A stretch of DNA of 6,964 nt from a bacterium (GTDB taxonomy: Bacteria; Desulfobacterota; JAPLJL01). Position numbers and translations under genes: made by a program. The stretch lies in NCBI GenBank assembly GCA_028713675.1, contig JAQTNV010000095.1, forward strand, positions 1-6,964, in the 5' to 3' direction. Below are positions 1 to 5,423 of the stretch, in pieces; position 1 is the first letter of the stretch, and each line of letters starts with the position of its first letter. Under the pieces are notes generated by a model that was not told the origin of the DNA, searched no databases, and saw only the letters and a program-made list of their open reading frames with translations.

Positions 1-1
1 C

Positions 2-133
2 GCCCTGGTGATCGTGGTTTCCGAGGAAACCGGCCGGATTTCCCTGGCGATCGAGGGAGCCATCATCACCAATCTGGATGGACCTTCCCTGCGGGAAAAA
101 CTCTACCAGGAGTTTGTCAACCCGCAGGAATAA
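2..133 (+). CDS. cdaA: Diadenylate cyclase (CdaA/DisA_N domain family), C-terminal end only
   Basis: Partial gene: 43 codons and the TAA stop are in the window and the start lies to the left. The visible peptide begins ALVIVVSEETGRISLAIEGA and continues with a helix containing SLREKLYQEF. The VVSEETG-x-ISLA strand is the hallmark that follows the catalytic RHR motif in CdaA-type diadenylate cyclases, which make the second messenger c-di-AMP from two ATP. The short tail after it (NPQE) fits the normal C-terminus of CdaA, usually a membrane-anchored enzyme with three N-terminal helices. The catalytic DGA and RHR motifs and the membrane part lie outside the window, so activity cannot be judged. 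No cdaR (YbbR-domain) gene follows, although cdaA is often followed by one. A DisA or CdaS relative is possible but the short tail favours CdaA. Confidence 0.8.
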   Translation, partial: ALVIVVSEETGRISLAIEGAIITNLDGPSLREKLYQEFVNPQE

Positions 134-334
134 TCATACCGAAGATTTTGCCGGCCCCGACCTCGGGGTATTTGCGGGGATGGAAGGGAAGGACGCCGGC
201 ATCCGGAAAGCCGCCGGTTTTAAATACCGGAAAATAAATAGGAATAAACCATGAACTTTTTTCCAATCAATCGGTCAAAATAATTAGAGAATGGGTAAAT
301 AGAAAATATCGCCCATCCTTTTTACCTCCTTGTG
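134..334. other. Gene-free stretch between cdaA and the first terminator
   Basis: I see no convincing gene in these 201 bases. A 24-codon ORF (180-254) has only a loose purine-rich sequence before it and no recognisable product. Two small inverted repeats are present: CCCCG/CGGGG at 155-168, and CCGGT/ACCGG at 214-230. Neither is followed by a T-run, so neither looks like a terminator. The stretch is probably the 3' untranslated end of the cdaA transcript, or carries a small RNA ending at the terminator at 335-363. Confidence 0.4.
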
Positions 335-363
335 AATCCCGGGATCCGACCCGGGATTTTTTT
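335..363 (+). terminator. Strong intrinsic terminator downstream of cdaA
   Basis: A perfect 9-bp stem (AATCCCGGG at 335-343, CCCGGGATT at 350-358) encloses a 6-base loop and runs directly into seven T residues (357-363). The T-run is on the + strand only, so it stops rightward transcription. It lies about 200 bases after the cdaA stop. It would end the cdaA transcript or a separate small transcript starting in between. Confidence 0.85.
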
Positions 364-470
364 CCGGAAAAATAACCCGCTTTATTCATGAATAGTTTCG
401 CAATATCAGATACTTGCCAATGAATCCGGGCTGATATTCGAAGAAAAGAGCATCCAAATTCCAACTTCCC

Positions 471-498
471 TTGACATTGTTTGCCTTTATATTAATAT
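471..498 (+). promoter_or_regulatory. Sigma70-type promoter for the small exported protein gene
   Basis: A perfect -35 box TTGACA (471-476) is followed after 16 bases by a -10-like box TAATAT (493-498, 4 of 6 consensus positions). The surroundings are AT-rich. It lies just downstream of the intrinsic terminator and points at the gene starting at 734, giving a predicted leader of roughly 230 bases. A second TTGACA at 520-525 has only a poor -10 (TAGTTT, 543-548). Confidence 0.6.
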
Positions 499-609
499 CT
501 TGCCGCAAGGGGATGGAACTTGACAAAGATTTGTTTTTATTTTAGTTTCCTCGAAAAAATCCAAGGATATAAATATGTTTGATATCTCTGGATGGGAGGT
601 GAAAGACAG

Positions 610-654
610 ATGAAGAAGATTATCGGAAACCACAGCAATGCCTGGCCGCCTTAG
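610..654 (+). CDS. Possible leader peptide or decayed signal-peptide remnant (14 codons)
   Basis: This tiny ORF encodes MKKIIGNHSNAWPP. It has a good ribosome-binding site (GGGAGGTG at 595-602) 7 bases before the ATG and lies in the untranslated leader of the gene at 734. The start resembles that gene's own start (MKKV...). Reading onward in another frame gives L-A-A-L-A-A followed by TGA. Dropping one A near 626 and one C near 642 would give a continuous lipoprotein-like signal sequence ending in LAALAA. It may therefore be a leader peptide that is really translated, or the broken start of a lost lipoprotein gene. No function is assigned. Confidence 0.25.
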   Translation: MKKIIGNHSNAWPP

Positions 655-660
655 CTGCCT

Positions 661-704
661 GATAACTGTCTCCATGTGCAAAAAGGCGTTATCGATATTT
701 TTTT
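661..704 (+). promoter_or_regulatory. Weak attenuator-like hairpin with T-run in the leader
   Basis: GATAAC (661-666) can pair with GTTATC (688-693), with a 21-base loop. Four bases later comes a run of seven T (698-704). A competing pairing, GCCT (657-660 region) with AGGC (684-687), overlaps the loop. With the short translated ORF just upstream, this has the layout of transcription attenuation. The 6-bp AT-rich stem is weak, so the call is tentative. Confidence 0.2.
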
Positions 705-717
705 CTTAAATTAATTT

Positions 718-724
718 GAGGAGG
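718..724 (+). promoter_or_regulatory. Ribosome-binding site deciding the start at 734
   Basis: GAGGAGG lies 9 bases before the ATG at 734. An in-frame TTG at 716 overlaps this Shine-Dalgarno sequence and would put a non-native MRRKFK stretch before the signal peptide. The ATG at 734 is therefore the better start. Confidence 0.75.
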
Positions 725-733
725 AAATTTAAA

Positions 734-1147
734 ATGAAAAAGGTCATGTATGCTTCTCTGGCATTGGGATTGGTTCTGGCTTTTGCCTGCGCGAAAAAAC
801 CCGGTGTAATCGAAGGAAAGGCCACCCTGGATGGCGCCGCGGCCGGGAACGCAGGGATCGCCATTTCCGTATCGGGAACCGCCCTGAATGCCACCACCGA
901 CGACGCGGGCGCTTACAAAATCGAAGGGGTTGTCGCCGGCCAGTATACCCTGGAAGCGAAGAAGGAAGGATACGATTCCAAACCGCTGGTGGGTATCGTG
1001 GTTGAGGCCGGGAAAACCCTGAGCGGACAGGATATCAATCTTACCAAGATTGTTCCTCCGGCTCCGGCAGGTGTTACCGCTCCGGCTGCCGCTCCGGCGC
1101 CCGCTGCTGCCGCTCCGGAAGCTCCGGCGAAGCCCGTAGTTAAATAG
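734..1147 (+). CDS. Small exported (probable lipoprotein) carboxypeptidase-regulatory-like domain protein
   Basis: The 137-residue product begins with a clear signal peptide: MKK, a hydrophobic stretch to about residue 18, then Cys19 in LAFAC followed by AKK. The lipobox is imperfect (A-F-A before Cys). A lipid anchor is likely, but ordinary signal peptidase cleavage after AFA is also possible. Residues 24-104 look like one Ig-like CarboxypepD_reg (PF13620-type) domain, with GVIEGKATLDG, then TTDDAGAYKIEGVVAGQYTL, then KKEGY. Residues 107-137 are an Ala/Pro-rich tail (PAPAG, APAAAPAPAAAAPEAPAKP) like a wall or envelope linker, encoded partly by five copies of GCTCCGG. Such domains act as structural modules and show no catalytic residues. 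The gene stands alone between its own promoter and terminator. The specific role is unknown. Confidence 0.8.
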   Translation: MKKVMYASLALGLVLAFACAKKPGVIEGKATLDGAAAGNAGIAISVSGTALNATTDDAGAYKIEGVVAGQYTLEAKKEGYDSKPLVGIVVEAGKTLSGQDINLTKIVPPAPAGVTAPAAAPAPAAAAPEAPAKPVVK

Positions 1148-1186
1148 GGTATCTTTCGCGCCGAGATATTTTAAAATTGATTGCCA

Positions 1187-1213
1187 GGGCCCCGTTTCCG
1201 GGGCCCTTTTTTT
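1187..1213 (+). terminator. Strong intrinsic terminator after the small exported protein gene
   Basis: A 7-bp G/C stem (GGGCCCC at 1187-1193, GGGGCCC at 1200-1206) with a 6-base loop is followed by seven T (1207-1213). It lies 39 bases after the stop of the gene at 734-1147. On the - strand the hairpin is not followed by a T-run, so it mainly serves the + gene. No clear terminator of its own is seen for the converging - strand operon that ends at 1290. Confidence 0.88.
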
Positions 1214-1289
1214 ATTCTTGGTTAAAGATTTGAAAATAAATGACAAATGAAAAAGGGGGACAATACGAAACAAGGGAGAAAATACATTG

Positions 1290-2513
1290 TTATTGGTTTT
1301 TTAATCCGGGCTTTTTCCCGGCCCGGAATTCGTTCAATAAATCAAGGATTTCGGAAAGAAGCCACTCCGGATATTTCTGCCCGGAGAATTTCTTCCAGAT
1401 TTTCCGGGAAGCGTTTTGTAATTCCTGCAAATCGTTTTCCTGAAGTTTGACTTTCTTCATTCCCCGACGGGAAAAACCCTCAAGACAGTCGGATTCAAAA
1501 CTCCGGACCGATTTCACCCAAATGGGCTCGGCTTCGCGGAATACCCCGAAAAGCAGGGCTTGGACATCGGAAGGTTTTTCGCACCTCTGGTTTTTCAGCC
1601 AGCCGATGACTTTCTTTCCCGCCGCCCGGGAAAGATCATTTTTTACGTTCCTCCGATCCAGGAAGTCATTGGCTTCCACCGTGTTTTTAAATTCGATGAA
1701 TGATTTTTGAATTTTGGCGAACTCCTCCGGATGCTTCTCCAGGTCCGCGGTGATTTTGTCCATGGATTTTTTATCGATAAAGCCGGTGGAGGGCCCGTAG
1801 AAAAGAGGGGGATCGAGAACGTAATTGATATAGGGGTACATCTGGGTGGCCAGGAGCCAGGAAGCCGGGCCTGCCCCCCCGTTGGTCAAACCGGTGGAAA
1901 TCGAAGAACTCAGCTCGGTAATGGCCACGGGAATAGGGCTGATCCCCAGGGAGTTGAAAGTGTCATTTTGGATTTCCCCGAACCAGGAAAAAACCCGGTG
2001 CGAGCGGATTTTTTCAATGCTGGAAGGGTTTTCCCGGCTGAAATAATAAAGAAACCCGGTATCAATGAAAAAAAGCAGATACAAACCCCGGTCCTCGTAA
2101 AGCTGCCGGATCCGACCGCGGAGCTTTCGGACCACGTAGTCAACTTCTTCGTAAGATTGAAAAAGCAGGGGCAAAGAAAAAACTGAAAGCTCGGGCACCG
2201 CCTTAACCGTTCCCTGGTTGGTGCAGCAGCAGCCCTGGAGCTGTCCCAAATTAATTTTCCTGATGATGTCATCGTCATCACCCATGGCGCCGCCGTAATA
2301 GATGGTAGTCTTCAAGCTGTCTCCCCACATTTCGTGGATCAGGGGGACGAGAACCTGCTTGGGTATTTCAGTCCAGGCGGACTCCTGCGGAGCCATAGTG
2401 CCGAATTTTAGGGAATAGGATTTGGTCTCGGGACCGGCTTCCACGCGGAGGGACGGAAGGAAAAGCAGAATTGTGAAAATAATCCAGCTGAGGGATTTGA
2501 GAATCGGATTCAC
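1290..2513 (-). CDS. TRAP-type solute-binding protein, DctP family (TatP-like), exported
   Basis: The 407-residue product starts at GTG (2513), 14 bases after the stop of the dehydratase subunit. The Shine-Dalgarno is weak, so translational coupling is likely. A signal peptide covers residues 1-26 (hydrophobic core 7-21, VEA before the cut). The DctP pattern follows: LKFGTMAPQESAW (36-47), GGAMGDDDDIIRKINLGQLQ (74-93), AVPELSVFSLPLLF (105-118) and SHRVFSWFGE (171-180), the last being the region that carries the ligand-clamping arginine. Then come ISPIPVA (191-197) and STGLTNGGAGP (206-216). FSWFGE in place of the usual IRVPES resembles, from memory, the subgroup that works with a periplasmic TPR protein (TatT). 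The C-terminus (about 290-407) is longer and more charged than usual. Cys95-97 form a rare CCC run. No membrane subunits (DctQ/DctM) are in the window. The ligand is unknown. Confidence 0.82.
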   Translation of the reverse strand: MNPILKSLSWIIFTILLFLPSLRVEAGPETKSYSLKFGTMAPQESAWTEIPKQVLVPLIHEMWGDSLKTTIYYGGAMGDDDDIIRKINLGQLQGCCCTNQGTVKAVPELSVFSLPLLFQSYEEVDYVVRKLRGRIRQLYEDRGLYLLFFIDTGFLYYFSRENPSSIEKIRSHRVFSWFGEIQNDTFNSLGISPIPVAITELSSSISTGLTNGGAGPASWLLATQMYPYINYVLDPPLFYGPSTGFIDKKSMDKITADLEKHPEEFAKIQKSFIEFKNTVEANDFLDRRNVKNDLSRAAGKKVIGWLKNQRCEKPSDVQALLFGVFREAEPIWVKSVRSFESDCLEGFSRRGMKKVKLQENDLQELQNASRKIWKKFSGQKYPEWLLSEILDLLNEFRAGKKPGLKNQ

Positions 2514-2527
2514 CAGGTTTTTCCCGG

Positions 2528-3838
2528 TTATTTCTTCAATTCTATCCGCGGCAGGACCACGTTGTTGACGAACTGAGTGATCTGGTCCTGGATGGATTCC
2601 GCCGAGGTGACCCGGGGATCGAACATATCGAATTCGAAAACAAGCAGGGGTATTCCGATCTCCCGGCATTTTTCCTTGAGCAGGCCGAGTCCGCCCCAGG
2701 CATGCTTGCAGGCGACATGGCCGGCGAAAATTCCACAGTCGGCTTTGTATTCCCGGCAGAGGGTGACATAGTCGTTCAGATACCATTCGATCGGCCCCTT
2801 GAACTGCCGGGACATGGGCATGACCCGGATAAAGCGATGGGCCAGACCCCGGAGCATGCTTTCCCGGGAGCTGACATCAATCATGCCCTCCGGGGCGTGG
2901 TAGCCAAAGAGGTCCATCGGGATAACCATTTTCAGTTCGCTTTCCATCCAATCGTAGAATTGCAGGTCGAACCAGACCGGGTCCTGATACCAGACCGCCC
3001 GGATTTTCTCCCCTCCCGGCACAGCGGCTTCGCCCCGTTCGCTTCTTTCCCGGGCTTCCGCGGCCAGTTCCGCGGCGGTGACCACGCCGGTTTCGGTCCC
3101 GGCGAAGGTAATGAAAAGGGGCACCATCAGGCAGATGAGCTTGGATATCTGCGGGCAGGGGACCGCCTTCCGGTATTCATTCCAGGCCAGGAGATTTTCG
3201 CTCATCCCGTTCGCCCGCAGGCAGATTTCCCGGAAGCGTTCCCAGCTGAATTTCCGCCCGGTATGTTTTTCCAGGAAGGGAATGGCATCCCGGATCTGCC
3301 GGGCCACATATTCAACTTCCCGTTCCCCGTAGAGGTAGGGAATATCAATCAGGTAAAGGGGGGCCCCGGACAGCTCGGCGGAAGCCTGGAGGGCGGCCAT
3401 CTGGGAGTCACAGGGAGTGTTCACCCCCAGGATGCACGAGGGCTTGGGCATGATGCCTTTCAGGACCGCACCCACCCCGGCCTTGTCCACCGAGCACACC
3501 TCGTGGGGCAGGCCGTGGGCCTCGGCCCGGTCAATGTAATCCAAGGTGAAGTTGACCTCGCCGACAATATCCTGGAGGGCGGGATAGGCCTCGAGCGGGA
3601 TATTGTGAACACCTTCCAGGGCCAGGATCAGCTCCGGGCTCATCCCGAGGTTGTACCAGACCACCGGCTGTTTATCATCGAAAGGGCGGCAGAGATTTTC
3701 CACCAGCTTGGTAAAAGCCTTGAAGTAAGCGTTCAGGCCCCTCGAGGCGGGGTCTTCCTTATAGATATCGAGCATCCCCGTGATGCCTTCGTGGATCGCT
3801 TCCAGATCCTCAAAACGTTCTTTGCCGAGAATGGCCAT
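2528..3838 (-). CDS. 2-hydroxyacyl-CoA dehydratase / benzoyl-CoA reductase-like subunit (BcrB/HgdA type, HGD-D family)
   Basis: The 436-residue product belongs to the HGD-D family (PF06050), whose members form Fe-S heterodimers that either remove water from 2-hydroxyacyl-CoA or reduce aromatic acyl-CoA. Recognisable blocks are WYNLGMSPEL (61-70), IPLEAYPALQDIVGE (80-94), LPHEVCSVDKAGVG (110-123), TPCDSQ (141-146), VPCP (226-229), GHVACKHAWGGLG (373-385) and GIPLLVFEFDMFDPR (395-409). Cys115, Cys143 and Cys377 are the best candidates for the three cluster ligands known from this family. The length matches BcrB-like subunits (about 430-440). ATG at 3838 is preferred because GGAGG lies 4 bases before it, while the adjacent TTG (3841) is too close to that site. 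The partner subunit (5420-6553) and the activator (4530-5423) lie upstream in the same operon. The substrate cannot be told from sequence. Confidence 0.85.
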   Translation of the reverse strand: MAILGKERFEDLEAIHEGITGMLDIYKEDPASRGLNAYFKAFTKLVENLCRPFDDKQPVVWYNLGMSPELILALEGVHNIPLEAYPALQDIVGEVNFTLDYIDRAEAHGLPHEVCSVDKAGVGAVLKGIMPKPSCILGVNTPCDSQMAALQASAELSGAPLYLIDIPYLYGEREVEYVARQIRDAIPFLEKHTGRKFSWERFREICLRANGMSENLLAWNEYRKAVPCPQISKLICLMVPLFITFAGTETGVVTAAELAAEARERSERGEAAVPGGEKIRAVWYQDPVWFDLQFYDWMESELKMVIPMDLFGYHAPEGMIDVSSRESMLRGLAHRFIRVMPMSRQFKGPIEWYLNDYVTLCREYKADCGIFAGHVACKHAWGGLGLLKEKCREIGIPLLVFEFDMFDPRVTSAESIQDQITQFVNNVVLPRIELKK

Positions 3839-3842
3839 CAAT

Positions 3843-3847
3843 CCTCC
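3843..3847 (-). promoter_or_regulatory. Ribosome-binding site of the BcrB/HgdA-like subunit
   Basis: GGAGG (within TCCGGAGG on the - strand) ends 4 bases before the ATG at 3838. It leaves only one base before the neighbouring in-frame TTG, so it selects the ATG. Confidence 0.65.
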
Positions 3848-3853
3848 GGAATA

Positions 3854-3889
3854 AGTTAGGTTGGTGAGTTAGTGAGTTAGTGTGTTGGT
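3854..3889 (+). repeat. Octamer tandem array between the SCP2 and dehydratase subunit genes
   Basis: On the + strand, GAGTTAGT (3866-3873) is repeated exactly at 3874-3881 and then as GTGTTGGT (3882-3889). The sequence before it (GTTAGG, TTGGT) is a looser version. The array fills most of the 50-base gap between the SCP2 gene stop and the next ribosome-binding site, and its last base is part of the SCP2 stop codon. It is non-coding and low in complexity. Confidence 0.7.
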
Positions 3890-4497
3890 CAAGAAATTAT
3901 CAAATCCGTTCGTCCCAGCTTTTTCAGGTAAAGTTTATAGAACCCGTACATCGGCCCCAGGATTTTCACCAGCTTGAGAATCTTGGGGATGGAGCCGCGG
4001 GCCACGATGTCCTTTTTGGTCAGGGCGATCGCCAGGTTGACCTTGCCGTTCCAGAATTTATTGGCGAAATCGGCCTTGAGGCTGAAATCCGCTGAGGGTT
4101 TTCTGGTCTGGTCATTAATATATACCCCGATCGGGTTTTCGGTGGCGTCAATAATAATCGCGAGGTCAGGTTCGCGGAGGTTGAAACGGAGGATCAACCC
4201 GGCGGATTGCAGGGTTTCTTCCACGAATTTGCCCTGTTTCAGGATTTCACCTTCCGCCTGTTTGATGTGCTCCGGAGTTCCGCCGTCGATATACCCCAGA
4301 TATTGCTGGACAAGTTTTTTGTCCCCGTCGGTCATGATGTCGACAAAATCCTCCGCCAGGGAGCGGTTCTGGGGGTCGGTCAGGATGCCGATATAGGCGT
4401 CGATCAGGCTGCGCTCTCCCTTGGGAATCATGACCGCTTCCCGGAAATACCCTCCCAGAATCTTTTCCAGCTCCGGGGAATCCTTGAAAATGCTCAT
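3889..4497 (-). CDS. SCP2 sterol-carrier-domain protein
   Basis: The 202-residue product has no signal peptide and is probably cytoplasmic. Residues about 95-195 match the SCP2 fold (PF02036-type): SAGLILRFNLREPDLAIIID (98-117), IGVYINDQ (123-130), ADFSLKADFANKFWNGKVNLAIAL (136-159) and ARGSIPKILKLVKILGPMYG (166-185). SCP2 domains form a hydrophobic tunnel that binds lipids or fatty acyl-CoA and have no catalytic residues. The first 90 residues are a charged helical part that I do not recognise. ATG at 4497 is fixed by AAGGAGG 7 bases upstream, the best ribosome-binding site in the operon. The gene sits between the activator (32-bp gap) and the BcrB/HgdA-like subunit (50-bp gap), so it is probably made together with the enzyme. 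A role in holding or delivering a hydrophobic CoA ester is inferred from this position only. Confidence 0.78.
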   Translation of the reverse strand: MSIFKDSPELEKILGGYFREAVMIPKGERSLIDAYIGILTDPQNRSLAEDFVDIMTDGDKKLVQQYLGYIDGGTPEHIKQAEGEILKQGKFVEETLQSAGLILRFNLREPDLAIIIDATENPIGVYINDQTRKPSADFSLKADFANKFWNGKVNLAIALTKKDIVARGSIPKILKLVKILGPMYGFYKLYLKKLGRTDLIIS

Positions 4498-4504
4498 GCC
4501 TAAA

Positions 4505-4511
4505 CCTCCTT
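4505..4511 (-). promoter_or_regulatory. Strong ribosome-binding site of the SCP2 gene
   Basis: AAGGAGG on the - strand lies 7 bases before the ATG at 4497. It is the closest match to the anti-Shine-Dalgarno in this operon and suggests high translation of the SCP2 protein relative to its neighbours. Confidence 0.75.
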
Positions 4512-4529
4512 ATTAATGTGAAAACCGAT

Positions 4530-5423
4530 TCAGGCGGATTTGTTGACTTTTTCCGCTGCGATTACCGCCGCTCCCAGAGCCCCGATCAGCTGGGGGTCAA
4601 AATCCCCGGGCAGGGATTGCAGCTTGACCTCCAGCTTTTCTTCCAGGCATTTCATCACCCCCGGGTTTTTCGCCACACCCCCGGTGACCACCACTTCCGG
4701 GGCGAGTCCCACCCGGCGGGCGATGGAATTGATCCGGCTGGCCACCGAGAAATGCAGACCCTTCACCACGCTGGCCAGGGGGACTCCCTCGTTGATCAGG
4801 TTGATGACCTCGGATTCTGCGAAAACGCTGCACATCTGGCTGATGGTGACCGGCTCGCCCGGATCGAAATGATAATGTCCCAGGTCGGACACCTTAAGGC
4901 CCAGGCTTCCGGAGATGAAATCCAGGAAACGTCCGGTCCCGGCCGCGCATTTGTCGTTGACGCCGAAATCCTGGAGCCGGCCCAGGACATCCACGGAAAT
5001 GACCTTGGTATCCTGGCCCCCGATGTCGATCACGGTGCGCACGGAGGGGACCAGGAAATGGGCTCCCTTGCCGTGGCAGGAAAGCTCGGAAACGTTTTCG
5101 TTGGCAAAGGCCACCTTGGCGCGGCCGTAGCCGGTTCCGACGATATGCCTGACCTGGCTTCTCTCGGCCCGGGCCATCTCCAGGGCTTTCTGGAATACCT
5201 CATCCGCGGTTTTGGTCGGGTTGGTCGAACTCTGGCCGATAAAGGTTCCGACGATCCGGCGGCCCTCAAGGATCACCGCCTTGCTGGTGGTGGAGCCGAT
5301 ATCCACACCCGCGACAATTATGGTTTCGAGTTTCAGGTTTCGGGTTTCGGGTCCGGAATCCGGAATTTGTTTATTTATCATTGTTTGGAATTTGGAACTT
5401 GGAATTTGGGATTTGCATTTCAC
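4530..5423 (-). CDS. ATP-dependent activator of 2-hydroxyacyl-CoA dehydratase (HgdC/BcrA/BcrD ASKHA ATPase)
   Basis: This is the ATP-hydrolysing electron donor (component A) of dehydratase/benzoyl-CoA reductase systems: a homodimer with one [4Fe-4S] cluster at the interface that drives one electron to the partner enzyme. Visible motifs, numbered from the GTG at 5423, are GVDIGSTTSK (39-48, phosphate loop 1), GTGYGR (96-101), DIGGQDTK (133-140, phosphate loop 2), NDKCAAGTGRFLD (156-168), SQMCSVFAESEV (195-206) and VTGGVAKNPGV (246-256, adenosine). Cys159 and Cys198 are the two expected cluster ligands. The core from residue 36 is 262 aa, the usual HgdC length. Residues 1-35 are encoded by heptamer repeats and are not like the family, so the start is uncertain. 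The GTG overlaps the upstream stop (GTGA). ATG at 5381 is an alternative without a clear ribosome-binding site. A start nearer residue 36 would need a rare codon. Confidence 0.88.
   Translation of the reverse strand: MKCKSQIPSSKFQTMINKQIPDSGPETRNLKLETIIVAGVDIGSTTSKAVILEGRRIVGTFIGQSSTNPTKTADEVFQKALEMARAERSQVRHIVGTGYGRAKVAFANENVSELSCHGKGAHFLVPSVRTVIDIGGQDTKVISVDVLGRLQDFGVNDKCAAGTGRFLDFISGSLGLKVSDLGHYHFDPGEPVTISQMCSVFAESEVINLINEGVPLASVVKGLHFSVASRINSIARRVGLAPEVVVTGGVAKNPGVMKCLEEKLEVKLQSLPGDFDPQLIGALGAAVIAAEKVNKSA
5324..5365 (+). repeat. Heptamer array (GTTTCGG-like) in the activator N-terminus
   Basis: Six consecutive 7-base units read on the + strand: TTTCGAG, TTTCAGG, TTTCGGG, TTTCGGG, TCCGGAA, TCCGGAA. 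They lie immediately upstream of the conserved activator coding core and are in its open frame on the - strand, encoding residues about 20-33. The period is 7, not 3, which is untypical of coding sequence. Confidence 0.8.
5384..5418 (+). repeat. Heptamer array (TTTGGAA-like) at the junction of the BcrC-like and activator genes
   Basis: Five consecutive 7-base units read on the + strand: TTTGGAA, TTTGGAA, CTTGGAA, TTTGGGA, TTTGCAT. The array starts 18 bases after the array at 5324-5365 and ends next to the stop codon of the BcrC-like gene (5420-5422). It shares the CCAA core (read on the other strand) with the array at 6574-6601. Confidence 0.85.

Noticed and set aside
299-331. 10-codon - strand ORF (start at 316) behind a perfect AAGGAGGT
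   Set aside because: The Shine-Dalgarno-like sequence is simply the complement of ACCTCCTT, and the ORF ends after ten codons with no gene after it. It is more simply explained as part of a + strand transcript.
267-464. 65-codon - strand ORF across the terminator region
   Set aside because: It spans a perfect intrinsic terminator of the other strand, has no ribosome-binding site and looks like no known protein.
499-733. Known riboswitch (c-di-AMP ydaO type, c-di-GMP GEMM type, SAM) in the leader
   Set aside because: I looked for their conserved cores and did not find them. Only a weak hairpin and a small ORF are visible.
1303-1324. CCGGGC/GCCCGG hairpin at the end of the binding-protein gene as a - strand terminator
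   Set aside because: It lies inside the last codons of the gene and is followed on the - strand by A-rich sequence, not a T-run.
2514-2786. Extension of the binding-protein frame upstream to 2786
   Set aside because: The extra 91 residues overlap the conserved end of the dehydratase subunit in another frame and would bury the signal peptide. The GTG at 2513 fits better.
2702-3859. Long + strand open frame of 385 codons opposite the BcrB/HgdA-like gene
   Set aside because: It is antisense to a gene with clear family motifs. Its translation is rich in Gly, His and Pro without recognisable domains, and it lacks a ribosome-binding site. It is a mirror frame caused by the codon bias of the real gene.
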